64,000 nt of DNA from assembly GCF_040958695.1 (NCBI RefSeq), contig NZ_CP162599.1, positions 1,708,001 through 1,772,000 of the forward strand. The letters run 5' to 3'. This stretch comes from Ornithinibacillus sp. 4-3 (GTDB lineage Bacteria; Bacillota; Bacilli; Bacillales; Amphibacillaceae). Within the stretch, counting starts at the first letter, position 1. Each line of letters begins with the position of its first letter. Positions 34,807-42,704 of the stretch are shown one piece after another. The translations under genes and the position numbers were made by a program. Under the pieces are notes generated by a model, which worked only from the letters and a program-made list of their open reading frames with translations, was not told the DNA's origin and searched no databases.

Positions 34807-35652
34807 ATGTACAATGAAACAGCCCAAAATATTAGAATAAATTTAAAAGCCGATTGTTCGAGTTGCTTTGGACTTTGTTGCACTGCGCTTAACATTGTAG
34901 CATCAAGTGATTTTGCAATAGATAAACCTGCTGGGACACCTTGTTCTAATCTACAAAAGGATTTCCGATGTAAGATTCATACAGATTTAAGAAATAAAGG
35001 ATTTAAGGGATGTACAGTGTTTGATTGTTTAGGCGCTGGCCAAAAGGTCTCTCAAGGTACTTTTAAGGGGAAAAGTTGGCAAGAGCATCCTGAAATTGCT
35101 GATAAGATGTTTCATGTATTTCCCATTATGGAACAATTATATGAAATGATAGCATTTACTGCTGAAGCATTATCTTATAATCTCTCCCATTCGTTGCAGA
35201 ATCGGTTGAATAAACAACTAGAAAATTTACAAGACTTAACAGATATGGATGCTGATGGATTATTGGCTTTAGATATTATACATTGCCGGCTACCTGTAAA
35301 TGAATTACTTTTAGAAACAAGTGAATATATCCGAAATGAATTAAGTTCAAAGGTTTTTATGATTAAGAAAAGAAAACAATATAGAGGTATTGATTGGGTT
35401 GGAAAGAATTTAAAAGGTAAGGATTTAAGAACAGCCGATTTAAGAGGAGCTTATTTAATTGCTGCAGATTTGCGGAATTCGGATTTAAGAGGTGTTGATT
35501 TTATTGGAGCTGATTTGCGTGATGCTAATTTAAATGGTGCAGATCTTTCTACAAGTATGTTTTTAACTCAAATGCAAATTAATTCAGCTAAAGGTAATGA
35601 TAAAACGAAATTACCGCTACATATTCAACGGCCATTTCATTGGACTAGCTAA
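34807..35652 (+). CDS. Pentapeptide-repeat protein with N-terminal cysteine cluster
   Basis: A 281-aa protein. The N-terminus has eight cysteines: Cys17, 20, 24, 25 (CSSCFGLCC), then 46, 55, 69 and 74, a pattern like YkgJ-type metal-cluster proteins. A helical middle part (about 90-185) follows. Residues about 202-250 are tandem pentapeptides (LKGKDLRTADLRGAYLIAA and on: A/N-D-L-R-x), enough for about 2-3 coils of a right-handed beta helix. No signal peptide. Proteins of this build are common but uncharacterised in Bacilli. Expressed alone. Confidence 0.82.
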   Translation: MYNETAQNIRINLKADCSSCFGLCCTALNIVASSDFAIDKPAGTPCSNLQKDFRCKIHTDLRNKGFKGCTVFDCLGAGQKVSQGTFKGKSWQEHPEIADKMFHVFPIMEQLYEMIAFTAEALSYNLSHSLQNRLNKQLENLQDLTDMDADGLLALDIIHCRLPVNELLLETSEYIRNELSSKVFMIKKRKQYRGIDWVGKNLKGKDLRTADLRGAYLIAADLRNSDLRGVDFIGADLRDANLNGADLSTSMFLTQMQINSAKGNDKTKLPLHIQRPFHWTS

Positions 35653-35739
35653 TCTTAGTGAAAATATATTTAGACAGCTCTGTTTTTATATTTATGTATA
35701 TTAAATAAGTCCTAAATAAAATTTGAAAGAAGGATGATT

Positions 35740-36285
35740 ATGTTTTATATAGCACTTCTTCGAGGGATTAATGTAGGTGGAAATAATAAGATTAATATGG
35801 GATTACTTAAACAAACATTTGAAAAAGTTGGAATGAGTGATGTGCAAACTTACATTAATACAGGAAATATTATTTTTTCAAACAAAGATCTATCCAAAAC
35901 TGAACTCTCACGTGTTTTGGAGGAAGCGATTTATGATGATTTTAAATTACAAATTAGGGTAGTCGTTCTTAGTGATGAGGATCTTGAGCAAATCATTAAG
36001 GCAATTCCTGATACATGGAAAAATGACAAAGAAATGAAAAGTGATGTTATGTTTTTATGGGATGAAATTAATAATGAGTCTGTACTTGAAAGTCTAGTCA
36101 TCAAACCAGATATTGATACGGTGAAATATGTTCCAGGAGCAATTCTATGGTCTGTCGATAAGAAAAATGTAACGAAAAGCGGTATGTCAAGAATTATTGG
36201 TTCAAAATTATACAAACAAATTACAGTAAGAAATGTTAACACCACTCGTAAGATATATGAACTTATAAGGGCTCAGAACAGTTAG
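35740..36285 (+). CDS. DUF1697 family protein
   Basis: A protein of 181 aa. FYIALLRGINVGGNNKINM and FEKVGMSDVQTYINTGNIIF are the family's signature blocks, and the C-terminal SRIIGSKLYKQITVRNVNT is also typical. Function unknown. ATG 35740 is favoured over ATG 35734 since AGAAGGA lies 6 bp upstream of it. It runs 44 bp ahead of the MerR gene and could share its transcript. Confidence 0.9.
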   Translation: MFYIALLRGINVGGNNKINMGLLKQTFEKVGMSDVQTYINTGNIIFSNKDLSKTELSRVLEEAIYDDFKLQIRVVVLSDEDLEQIIKAIPDTWKNDKEMKSDVMFLWDEINNESVLESLVIKPDIDTVKYVPGAILWSVDKKNVTKSGMSRIIGSKLYKQITVRNVNTTRKIYELIRAQNS

Positions 36286-36329
36286 GCGAAATCACCTTAT
36301 ATATTAACCATAGATGCAAGGAGGGTATT

Positions 36330-37124
36330 ATGTATACCATTGGACAAGTAGCTAATTTTTTAGGTGTGTCCAGAGATACTTTGAAATTTTATGAAGAAAA
36401 GAATTTAGTAAAGCCCAAACAGGATATGAAAAATGGTTATAGAAAATATAGCCATTATGACATATACGATATAGCAACAGTAAATTTCTATAGGGAAATA
36501 GATATTGAAATTAAAAAAATTCAAGAATTAAGAAAAAGCAAGAGTGTAGAAGGAATAAAAACATTACTAGAAGAAAAAGAGCGAGATGTTTTAAGGGAAA
36601 TAGAATATCAAAAACTCCTTTTAAAGAAACTTCAACTTGTAAAAGAAGATTGTAAGAAGGTTCCTCAATTCTTAGGAAAATACTTAGTAAAAGGAATGAA
36701 GCCTTTAGTAGTAAAAGGGGAAATAGAGCATTTTACGATGTATGATCAATATGATGTTTTGAAACAGAATACAGACAGTTTAAAAAGAGCAGTTATCCTA
36801 ACATCTTTAAGAAGAGCAATACGTTTTGATGACAAAGGAATGACAGAAGATAAATTTATCATTGTAAGGGAAATAGAAGACTTCGATCAGGAAATAGCTG
36901 GTGAAATTTTAGCTTATCCAAAATGCATATATACGGTTATTGAAAATGGAAGATGGTCAACTGGTGGAGAAAATATTGATCATCATGTGGAAGCAAGTTT
37001 AAGAAAAGCAGCAGCAGAGAAGGGTTACGAACTTTTAGGGTTAGTTTATATAAACATATTACTTACTACTTATGAAGAAGGACTTGAACGTGTGTTTTTA
37101 GAAATCTATGCACCGATAAAATAA
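36330..37124 (+). CDS. MerR-family regulator with effector-binding domain
   Basis: Regulator of 264 aa. MYTIGQVANFLGVSRDTLKF and YEEKNLVKP form the MerR winged helix, then a long coiled coil (about 75-118, RKSKSVEGIKTLLEEKERDV and on). The C-terminal 140 residues look like a GyrI/AraC effector domain (GENIDHHVEASLRKAAAEKG, LLTTYEEGLERVFLEIY), as in multidrug sensors of the BmrR/BltR kind. It has no cysteine pair for metals. Its probable target is the 19-bp-spaced promoter just downstream, which leads to the CPBP protease gene. Confidence 0.87.
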   Translation: MYTIGQVANFLGVSRDTLKFYEEKNLVKPKQDMKNGYRKYSHYDIYDIATVNFYREIDIEIKKIQELRKSKSVEGIKTLLEEKERDVLREIEYQKLLLKKLQLVKEDCKKVPQFLGKYLVKGMKPLVVKGEIEHFTMYDQYDVLKQNTDSLKRAVILTSLRRAIRFDDKGMTEDKFIIVREIEDFDQEIAGEILAYPKCIYTVIENGRWSTGGENIDHHVEASLRKAAAEKGYELLGLVYINILLTTYEEGLERVFLEIYAPIK

Positions 37125-37132
37125 TACAAGTA

Positions 37133-37163
37133 TTGACCCATGAGTAACTCCCGGGTTTAAGCT
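37133..37163 (+). promoter_or_regulatory. MerR-type promoter (19-bp spacer with dyad) for the CPBP gene
   Basis: TTGACC (37133-37138) and TAAGCT (37158-37163) are separated by 19 bp, the over-long spacer that MerR activators correct. Inside lies the dyad ACCCatGAGTaACTCccGGGT (37136-37156). This is the classic arrangement for a MerR-activated promoter. Confidence 0.78.
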
Positions 37164-37229
37164 GTAAGTATTAGTAAATAGGAGCTTGATGATATTTACT
37201 AAAAACTTAGTTTAAAGTGGGGAGTATGT

Positions 37230-38030
37230 ATGGATAGTAAAAAGAAGTTAAAGAGACCAATAACAAGTTTTATTTTATTAAGTAATATCATCTTTTTGCC
37301 GCTATTTTGTCTAATAGGGTCTGCACATATGTTAGGTTTGTCGGCATGGATCATTGATGTTTTGTTTTGTATATCAGCTTGGTCCTCAACTTTTGCTTTT
37401 GCCATACTATTTCGCAAAATTTATCCCGGAGTGCGTTTTATTGAATTTGTAAAAGACAAATTTAAGGACAAATTAAAAGCATCAGTTATTTTTACTGCTA
37501 GTATAATACAACTTTTTATATTTTTACTGATTTTGTTTATAGTGACTAGTGGAACTGAAGTAACTTCTACTTTCACTGTTTCTTCATGGGGTATGCTGAT
37601 TTATTTCTTTTTTAAAAACCTTTTTGCAGGTCCATTAGGAGAAGAATTAGGCTGGAGGGGCTTTGCTCAAATTGAACTTCAGAAGAAGCATTCGCCATTA
37701 ATGGCCTCTCTCATCATCGGATTTTGGTGGGGGATGTGGCATTTGCCTATCTGGTTTACTACCGGGCTTGGAGGCATTGATTTAATCAAGTACATATTAC
37801 TCTTTATGGTAGCAATCATAGCGACTAAAATTGTCATGACAGCCTTTTATAATTTAAATCAGAATTTAATTATCCCAATCATCATTCACCAATTTTTTAA
37901 TTTTTTTGCCGGCCTAATCAATGGAAATATCATAGATATAATCATGTATAATGCAATTTTTTATTCAGTATCTGCAGTTGTAATTATAATGGTAAATCCC
38001 AAGAAAGCATTATACGGAAAAAAGTTTTGA
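37230..38030 (+). CDS. CPBP-family intramembrane metalloprotease
   Basis: A 266-aa membrane protein with about seven or eight helices. The conserved motifs are GEELGWRGFAQIEL (EExxxR type), FWWGMWHLPIWF (FxxxH) and IIHQFFNFFAG (HxxxN/F), the set that defines CAAX-protease/bacteriocin-processing (CPBP, Abi) enzymes. It is preceded by a MerR-type promoter and followed by a terminator, so it appears to be a single target of the adjacent MerR protein. Possible roles: peptide processing, self-immunity, or stress defence. Confidence 0.87.
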   Translation: MDSKKKLKRPITSFILLSNIIFLPLFCLIGSAHMLGLSAWIIDVLFCISAWSSTFAFAILFRKIYPGVRFIEFVKDKFKDKLKASVIFTASIIQLFIFLLILFIVTSGTEVTSTFTVSSWGMLIYFFFKNLFAGPLGEELGWRGFAQIELQKKHSPLMASLIIGFWWGMWHLPIWFTTGLGGIDLIKYILLFMVAIIATKIVMTAFYNLNQNLIIPIIIHQFFNFFAGLINGNIIDIIMYNAIFYSVSAVVIIMVNPKKALYGKKF

Positions 38031-38084
38031 CATGAAATTGTTGAAGAATTTCATCTTATTTATAATTCAAAAACACATACTTAA

Positions 38085-38125
38085 AATGGGAAGGTATAGA
38101 TTATTTATCTATTTCCTTCTCATTT
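38085..38125 (+). terminator. Terminator after CPBP gene
   Basis: AATGGGAAGGTATAGAT pairs with ATCTATTTCCTTCTCATT with two irregularities, followed by TTTATTTG. Confidence 0.65.
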
Positions 38126-38221
38126 TTATTTGATGTAAACAGCAATATTATCCTGAAAAAAACTTCATTAAAGGCTCATCGAACACGCAATTTTATGTTG
38201 TTCATATATTTTATTTTCATC

Positions 38222-38272
38222 TTTACAAAGTGAGAAAAGAATGTATAATTAATGATACATATCATGTGATAT
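38222..38272 (+). promoter_or_regulatory. Promoter and possible operator of the serine hydrolase gene
   Basis: TTTACA (38222-38227), 16 bp, TATAAT (38244-38249). A dyad ATATCAtgTGATAT follows at 38259-38272, right at the start site, where a repressor such as the TetR protein encoded at 40392 could bind. Confidence 0.5.
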
Positions 38273-38338
38273 ATATTAAACTTGTAAGGCGATTCTAAGT
38301 TCCATACCTAAAGAATGACGAATGAGGGGAGAAAGATA

Positions 38339-40294
38339 ATGAAGTTATTAAAAGTGGGTTTTATCTGTTTGATTGCAATGACACTGCTACTTTCTAGTTT
38401 TAATACATTAAATGTGTTCGCTTCTACTGAGAATTTAGACAGTAGTGATGTAGAAGCATTTTTGGATGGAATTATGCAGGAGAAGATGGAAGAGTTTCAT
38501 ATCGCAAATGCTACTGTTTCTGTTGTTGCTGATGGAGAAGTAGTTTTGGCAAAAGGATATGGTTATGCAGATTTAGATAACCAAGAGCCTGTTGATGCTG
38601 AGCATACACTTTTTCGTATAGGCTCCACTTCAAAGCTATTTACATGGACAGCAGTTATGCAATTGGTGGAACAGGGAAAATTGGATTTAGATACAGATGT
38701 GAATGATTATCTTGATTTTGAAATTCCTGATGAACTGGAATATAAAACACAAGGCTCATCTGAATTTAATGCGATTACGCTCAAGCATTTGATGAGTCAT
38801 ACCCCTGGATTTGAAGATTATTCTTCAGAGATTTTTAAGCTATCTGAAGATCAAATGGTACCACTTGATGAATATTTACGTGAAAAGTTGCCAGCACGTA
38901 TTTTCCCAGCAGGAGAGGTGATTGCATACTCTAATTATGGTACTGCCTTAGCTGGTTATATTGTCGAACAAGTTTCTGGGATGCCTTTTGCTGAGTATAT
39001 TGAAACACATATATATGCCCCGCTAGGAATGGAGCACAGTACGTTTAGGCAGCCTATATCGGAAAATCTAGATGCGAATATAACGAAGGCCTATCGCTAT
39101 GTTGATGGAGATTTTCTAGAGGGAGAGTTTGAATTTATTCCACCTGAACCCGCTGGAAGTATGAGTAGTTCTGCTCATGATATGGCTCAATTTATGTTAG
39201 CTTTTTTACAAGAGGGAGAATATGACGGAGAGAAAATTCTAGAAAAAGATACTGTCAAAAAAATGTTCGGTCAGCTATACAGCCCGCATCAGAATCTACA
39301 AGGAATGGCGCATGGTTTTATAGAAGGTATATTCAATGAAAAACGCACTGCTTATCATCCAGGTAACACAATGCTTTTTAACACAGGATTCTATTTGTTG
39401 CCTGAAGAACAGATTGGAATTTTTATTTCCCATAGTGGTGGAAGCTATCTTGCAAATAATGAAGTGTTTCAAGCATTTATGGACCACTATTTTCCTGTGG
39501 GTGATGTAGAGACATTCCTTCCTACTGATGGAATGCTTGAACGGTCGAAAAAGTTTAAAGGTGAATATCAACAGAACAGAAAATCTTTAACCACTGAAGA
39601 TAAATTTCTAAGTCTTTTAACGGGAGTGATTTCTGTTGATGTAGATGATGATGGTTATTTAATGGTCACTCACTTAGGGGAAACCGATCGTTTTATGGAA
39701 GTTGAACCAGGCCTGTATCATAACCTAGAAGAAGGCAGATCCCAAGATCCTGCCGGTGCATTTCAAAATATAATATTTGGAACAGATCCTTTTGGAAAAA
39801 TCATGCTGATGACAGATGGACCAATGAGTTATTCTAAAGCTGATTGGTATAAGTCTGGTGGATTTAATTTTATATTAATTATCTTATCGATCCTGTTTAT
39901 TATTGGAAGTTTATTCTACTGGGGTATAAAGTCGATTATTCAAAGGTTTCGTGGGAAAAAAATTGAACAGACATCATTAGCTTTGACAGCTAAAGGCATG
40001 GCGATCATATATGGACTTCTGACAATCGTTTTTTTAATAGACTTTATGAGCACAGGCAATCTACACCCTATCTATCAATTACCACCAACGGCTTATGGTG
40101 AGACTTCTCCATGGAGTGCATTTACTGTATTCATACCTTATCTCATGATTATTATTAGCTTAGCTATCGCCATTTTTACAGTGCTTGCCTGGTGGAAAAA
40201 GTTTTGGCAGAAACCAGGAAGAATCCATTATTCCTTATTTGCTGGAGCAACAATGGCTTTGCTGTGGATCTTTGTTTATTGGAATGTTATATAG
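38339..40294 (+). CDS. Membrane-anchored beta-lactamase-family serine hydrolase (PBP4*-like)
   Basis: A 651-aa exported protein. The signal peptide (1-28) is cleaved near FAST. The serine-hydrolase domain has Ser96-x-x-Lys99 (GSTSKLF), Tyr197-Ser-Asn199 (AYSNYGTALAGYIVEQ) and HPGNTMLFNTGF in place of the KTG box. It belongs to the class C beta-lactamase/esterase family. The C-terminal part has a small beta domain and then four membrane helices (about 510-645), which anchor it to the membrane. GAGGGGAGAAAG precedes ATG 38339. It may cut D-amino-acid peptides or small esters. A TetR gene follows. Confidence 0.87.
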   Translation: MKLLKVGFICLIAMTLLLSSFNTLNVFASTENLDSSDVEAFLDGIMQEKMEEFHIANATVSVVADGEVVLAKGYGYADLDNQEPVDAEHTLFRIGSTSKLFTWTAVMQLVEQGKLDLDTDVNDYLDFEIPDELEYKTQGSSEFNAITLKHLMSHTPGFEDYSSEIFKLSEDQMVPLDEYLREKLPARIFPAGEVIAYSNYGTALAGYIVEQVSGMPFAEYIETHIYAPLGMEHSTFRQPISENLDANITKAYRYVDGDFLEGEFEFIPPEPAGSMSSSAHDMAQFMLAFLQEGEYDGEKILEKDTVKKMFGQLYSPHQNLQGMAHGFIEGIFNEKRTAYHPGNTMLFNTGFYLLPEEQIGIFISHSGGSYLANNEVFQAFMDHYFPVGDVETFLPTDGMLERSKKFKGEYQQNRKSLTTEDKFLSLLTGVISVDVDDDGYLMVTHLGETDRFMEVEPGLYHNLEEGRSQDPAGAFQNIIFGTDPFGKIMLMTDGPMSYSKADWYKSGGFNFILIILSILFIIGSLFYWGIKSIIQRFRGKKIEQTSLALTAKGMAIIYGLLTIVFLIDFMSTGNLHPIYQLPPTAYGETSPWSAFTVFIPYLMIIISLAIAIFTVLAWWKKFWQKPGRIHYSLFAGATMALLWIFVYWNVI

Positions 40295-40391
40295 TAAAAA
40301 ATTGGTTTACTTTACAGAGAGCAGTCTCCATGTGTAAAATTTGATATATAACAAATATTTTACAATTATTTTTAAGAAGAGAGATGTAGTT

Positions 40392-40970
40392 ATGGCTCCA
40401 AAGAATAAATTTTCCATGGAACAAATTATCAACGCTGCCTTTGAAATTGCTAAAAAAGAAGGAATAGATGGTATTACGATTAGGAAAGTAGCAGATCTTT
40501 TAGGTAGCTCGATTGCACCTATTTATGTGAATTTTAGTGATGTGAAGGAACTAAAACAAGCAGTGATTAAAAAGGTCGTTCAACTTAGTCAACAACTGGT
40601 ATACGAACAAAATTCGGGTAGCCCATTCCAAGATATAGGGCTTGCTAGTATTCAATTTGCTAAGGAGTATCCTGTGCTATCAAAAGATTTTATCATGAAG
40701 CCAAATGAATATGTTGGAGACTATGATGAAGGAATGGGTAATGAACTTGTAGAACATATGAAAAAAGATCCTGACTTAGTAGGGTTTACGGATCAGGAAC
40801 TTATGATGATCTTATTTAAAATGAGAGCTTTCCAAACTGGACTCACTATTATGATTTCTAATAAGACAGTCCCAGAGGAGTTTGATTTGGATGAAATGCA
40901 GGCAATTATGAACGATGTCGCTCTAGATGTGATTATGGCAACTCGAATGCGAAAACAAAAGGACCAATAA
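40392..40970 (+). CDS. TetR-family regulator
   Basis: Regulator of 192 aa: MEQIINAAFEIAKKEGIDGI and IRKVADLLGSSIAPIYVNFS are the DNA-binding helices. The C-terminal domain is helical with Met-rich patches (ELMMILFKMRAFQTG). ATG 40392 is chosen, with GAGAGATG upstream. It lies 97 bp after the serine hydrolase gene and 24 bp before a DUF3784 gene; control of this cluster is plausible. Confidence 0.85.
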   Translation: MAPKNKFSMEQIINAAFEIAKKEGIDGITIRKVADLLGSSIAPIYVNFSDVKELKQAVIKKVVQLSQQLVYEQNSGSPFQDIGLASIQFAKEYPVLSKDFIMKPNEYVGDYDEGMGNELVEHMKKDPDLVGFTDQELMMILFKMRAFQTGLTIMISNKTVPEEFDLDEMQAIMNDVALDVIMATRMRKQKDQ

Positions 40971-40994
40971 GAAAAAGTAGAGGATAGAAATACA

Positions 40995-41303
40995 ATGATT
41001 ATCATGTTAATCATGATTGGAGTATTTATCTTAATAGGAATTGTTCTAATCAATGGTAAAGGTTCATTTTTAATTGCTGGTTATAATACAATGTCACCAG
41101 AAGAAAAGGAAAAATATGACACTGTTTCTCTCTGTAAGTGTATGGGGAAAATGATGTTTGCTTTGTCATTTAGTATGTTATTTTGGGTGTTTAGTGAAAT
41201 ATATGAAATTGATTGGCTATTCGTTTTTGGCTTTGTTTTATTTATTGGCATCGTTGTATTTATGCTGATATACATGAATACTGGAAACAGATTTAAAAAA
41301 TAG
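40995..41303 (+). CDS. DUF3784 small membrane protein
   Basis: A 102-aa protein with three membrane helices (about 2-18, 50-70, 75-95). The sequence LIAGYNTMSPEEKEKYD after helix 1 is diagnostic for DUF3784. Function unknown. Close behind the TetR gene, so probably co-transcribed. Confidence 0.88.
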   Translation: MIIMLIMIGVFILIGIVLINGKGSFLIAGYNTMSPEEKEKYDTVSLCKCMGKMMFALSFSMLFWVFSEIYEIDWLFVFGFVLFIGIVVFMLIYMNTGNRFKK

Positions 41304-41383
41304 ATAGGAAGTCCTGTTCATATAAAGTGAATAGGATTTCCTATCTATTTTATTTACCGAAATTTGAGAATGGGGGTCAAGAT

Positions 41384-41620
41384 GTGAAGAAAGGGGAAAT
41401 TCGTACTTTAGCTATTTTCGTATTTAAAAACGATAGCTTAATACTTGTAGCTAAAAGCTTTGATAAGGTGAATGAAGATTATTATGGCCGGCCAATCGGT
41501 GAAGGAATCGAATATAGGGAGACTTTCAAATTACTTTGGAAGTCCATTGATGACTTTAAAAATAATAAATTAAGATTAGTCCCAGAAAAATTATTTGATT
41601 TGCTTCGAGATCCAAATTAA
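41384..41620 (+). pseudogene. Nudix hydrolase with internal deletion
   Basis: The frame of 78 codons starts at GTG 41384. Residues 1-39 match the start of a Nudix hydrolase (VKKGEIRTLAIFVF, then the PIGEGIEYRET strand-turn). The rest (FKLLWKSIDDFKNNKLRLVP, EKLFDLL) is the usual C-terminal end (W-x-x-x-D-F...P). The catalytic Nudix box (GX5EX7REUXEEXGU) and neighbouring strands, about 70 residues, are missing in frame. It therefore cannot hydrolyse nucleotides. Confidence 0.7.
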
Positions 41621-41701
41621 GTGAATGATTCATGTGCAATTAGATTGAGTGTGATAGATAGTAAATGGAAAATGTTAATAACAAAATTTGAAGAGTAATA
41701 T

Positions 41702-41743
41702 AAGCCAAGTTCAAGACTTAAAATCTTGAACTTGGCTTTTTCA
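41702..41743. terminator. Strong terminator
   Basis: AAGCCAAGTTCAAGA (41702-41716) pairs perfectly with TCTTGAACTTGGCTT (41724-41738), followed by TTTC. Confidence 0.85.
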
Positions 41744-41883
41744 TGTTAGTAATCTATATACGATATTTAAGAAAAATTTAATAAGTGTTTTAGAAATAGC
41801 TAATACCTGACATCTATTATTTGATTATCGGAAAAAGAAAGTGAGCTAGCAAGAAATATATTTTGGAAGGGAAGAAATTTCGT

Positions 41884-42270
41884 ATGATAAACAAACAGAA
41901 TGCTATACTCAGTTTAGTTTTAGGGGCTTTAGCACTTATTAGACCTTTAATGAAGATAACTGGATTAATCGATATATTTGGAAGTGAAGCCGTCGGAAGT
42001 ATTGTAATGACAGTACTTATTTCCGTAGTTTGGATTATTATTGTCTTAGCGATAAAGGTACAAAATCCAATTCAAGTATTGGTTTTTGCTGGGATTAGCT
42101 ATGCAGCCTTTTCTATTATCTTAAGTGGAATCTTATCGCCAATTTTAACTGGTGAATTACAAGGACCATTAACAAACCCGATTGCATTAGTTAGTGTTTT
42201 TATCACCAATATTATTTGGGGATTAATACTAGGTATTATTGCTTCAGTAATATCTCACCTAGAAAAATAA
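41884..42270 (+). CDS. Four-helix membrane protein of unknown function
   Basis: A 128-aa hydrophobic protein: four membrane helices at about 6-24, 36-56, 62-84 and 98-122, with a glycine-rich last helix (IIWGLILGIIASVIS). ATG 41884 with GGAAGGGAAG upstream is preferred over the TTG at 41863. The family is not recognised. Expressed alone between a terminator and the pur promoter region. Confidence 0.65.
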   Translation: MINKQNAILSLVLGALALIRPLMKITGLIDIFGSEAVGSIVMTVLISVVWIIIVLAIKVQNPIQVLVFAGISYAAFSIILSGILSPILTGELQGPLTNPIALVSVFITNIIWGLILGIIASVISHLEK

Positions 42271-42544
42271 AGTTTTATTAGACCTGCATATCCAGCTACA
42301 CTACTATAAAAGCTGTATTTCATCTTTAAGCATTATTAAAAGTGGAATGTAGCTTTTTAATATCTACCCGTTTTAAAGATCTTCCTCAATCATCACCTTT
42401 TGAAGCTTTTGTCTATACGATTATTTCTTGTTTCAACCTTCTTTTATTAATATCCAGTTATTATAGCAATCTCCGTTGTTCCATTTCACAAGACATTGTT
42501 ATTCCCTGTTTGAACCTCATCTACCTTGTATACTCCTCAACATT

Positions 42545-42588
42545 AATGTCGAACATTTAAATCATGAATAAATTAAATGTTCGTGTTT
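42545..42588 (+). promoter_or_regulatory. Paired inverted PurBoxes (PurR operator)
   Basis: AATGTCGAACATTTA (42545-42559) and, inverted, AAATGTTCGTGTTT (42575-42588). Both contain the CGAAC core of the B. subtilis PurBox, face each other and have about the usual 16-17 bp spacing. PurR with low PRPP would bind here and repress purA. Confidence 0.8.
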
Positions 42589-42624
42589 AGATTAAATAAA
42601 ATTGTTTTTAACATTATTTATTAC

Positions 42625-42654
42625 TTGACTTACAATATAAACCGAACGTATACT
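42625..42654 (+). promoter_or_regulatory. purA promoter with a third PurBox
   Basis: TTGACT (42625-42630), 18 bp, TATACT (42649-42654). Between them is ATAAACCGAACGTATA (42637-42652), another match to the PurBox core CCGAAC. This places PurR over the polymerase site. Confidence 0.72.
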
Positions 42655-42704
42655 TTTAAAGGTAAATAGGCAAAGTAATTTAAAATGAAGAGAAAGGCGT
42701 GGAT

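Larger units (their letters stand above)
38031..38338. other. Intergenic stretch between CPBP and serine hydrolase genes
   Basis: About 308 bp, holding the CPBP terminator (38085-38125) and the promoter/operator of the next gene (38222-38272), both listed. Nothing else recognised. Confidence 0.55.
42271..42704. other. Upstream region of purA
   Basis: About 430 bp. The first part (42271-42540) shows no gene or motif. The last 160 bp contain the PurR sites and promoter listed separately. Confidence 0.6.

Noticed and set aside
42271-42704. Purine riboswitch before purA
   Set aside because: The conserved junction sequences of the guanine/adenine aptamer are absent; the CGAAC cores fit PurR boxes instead.
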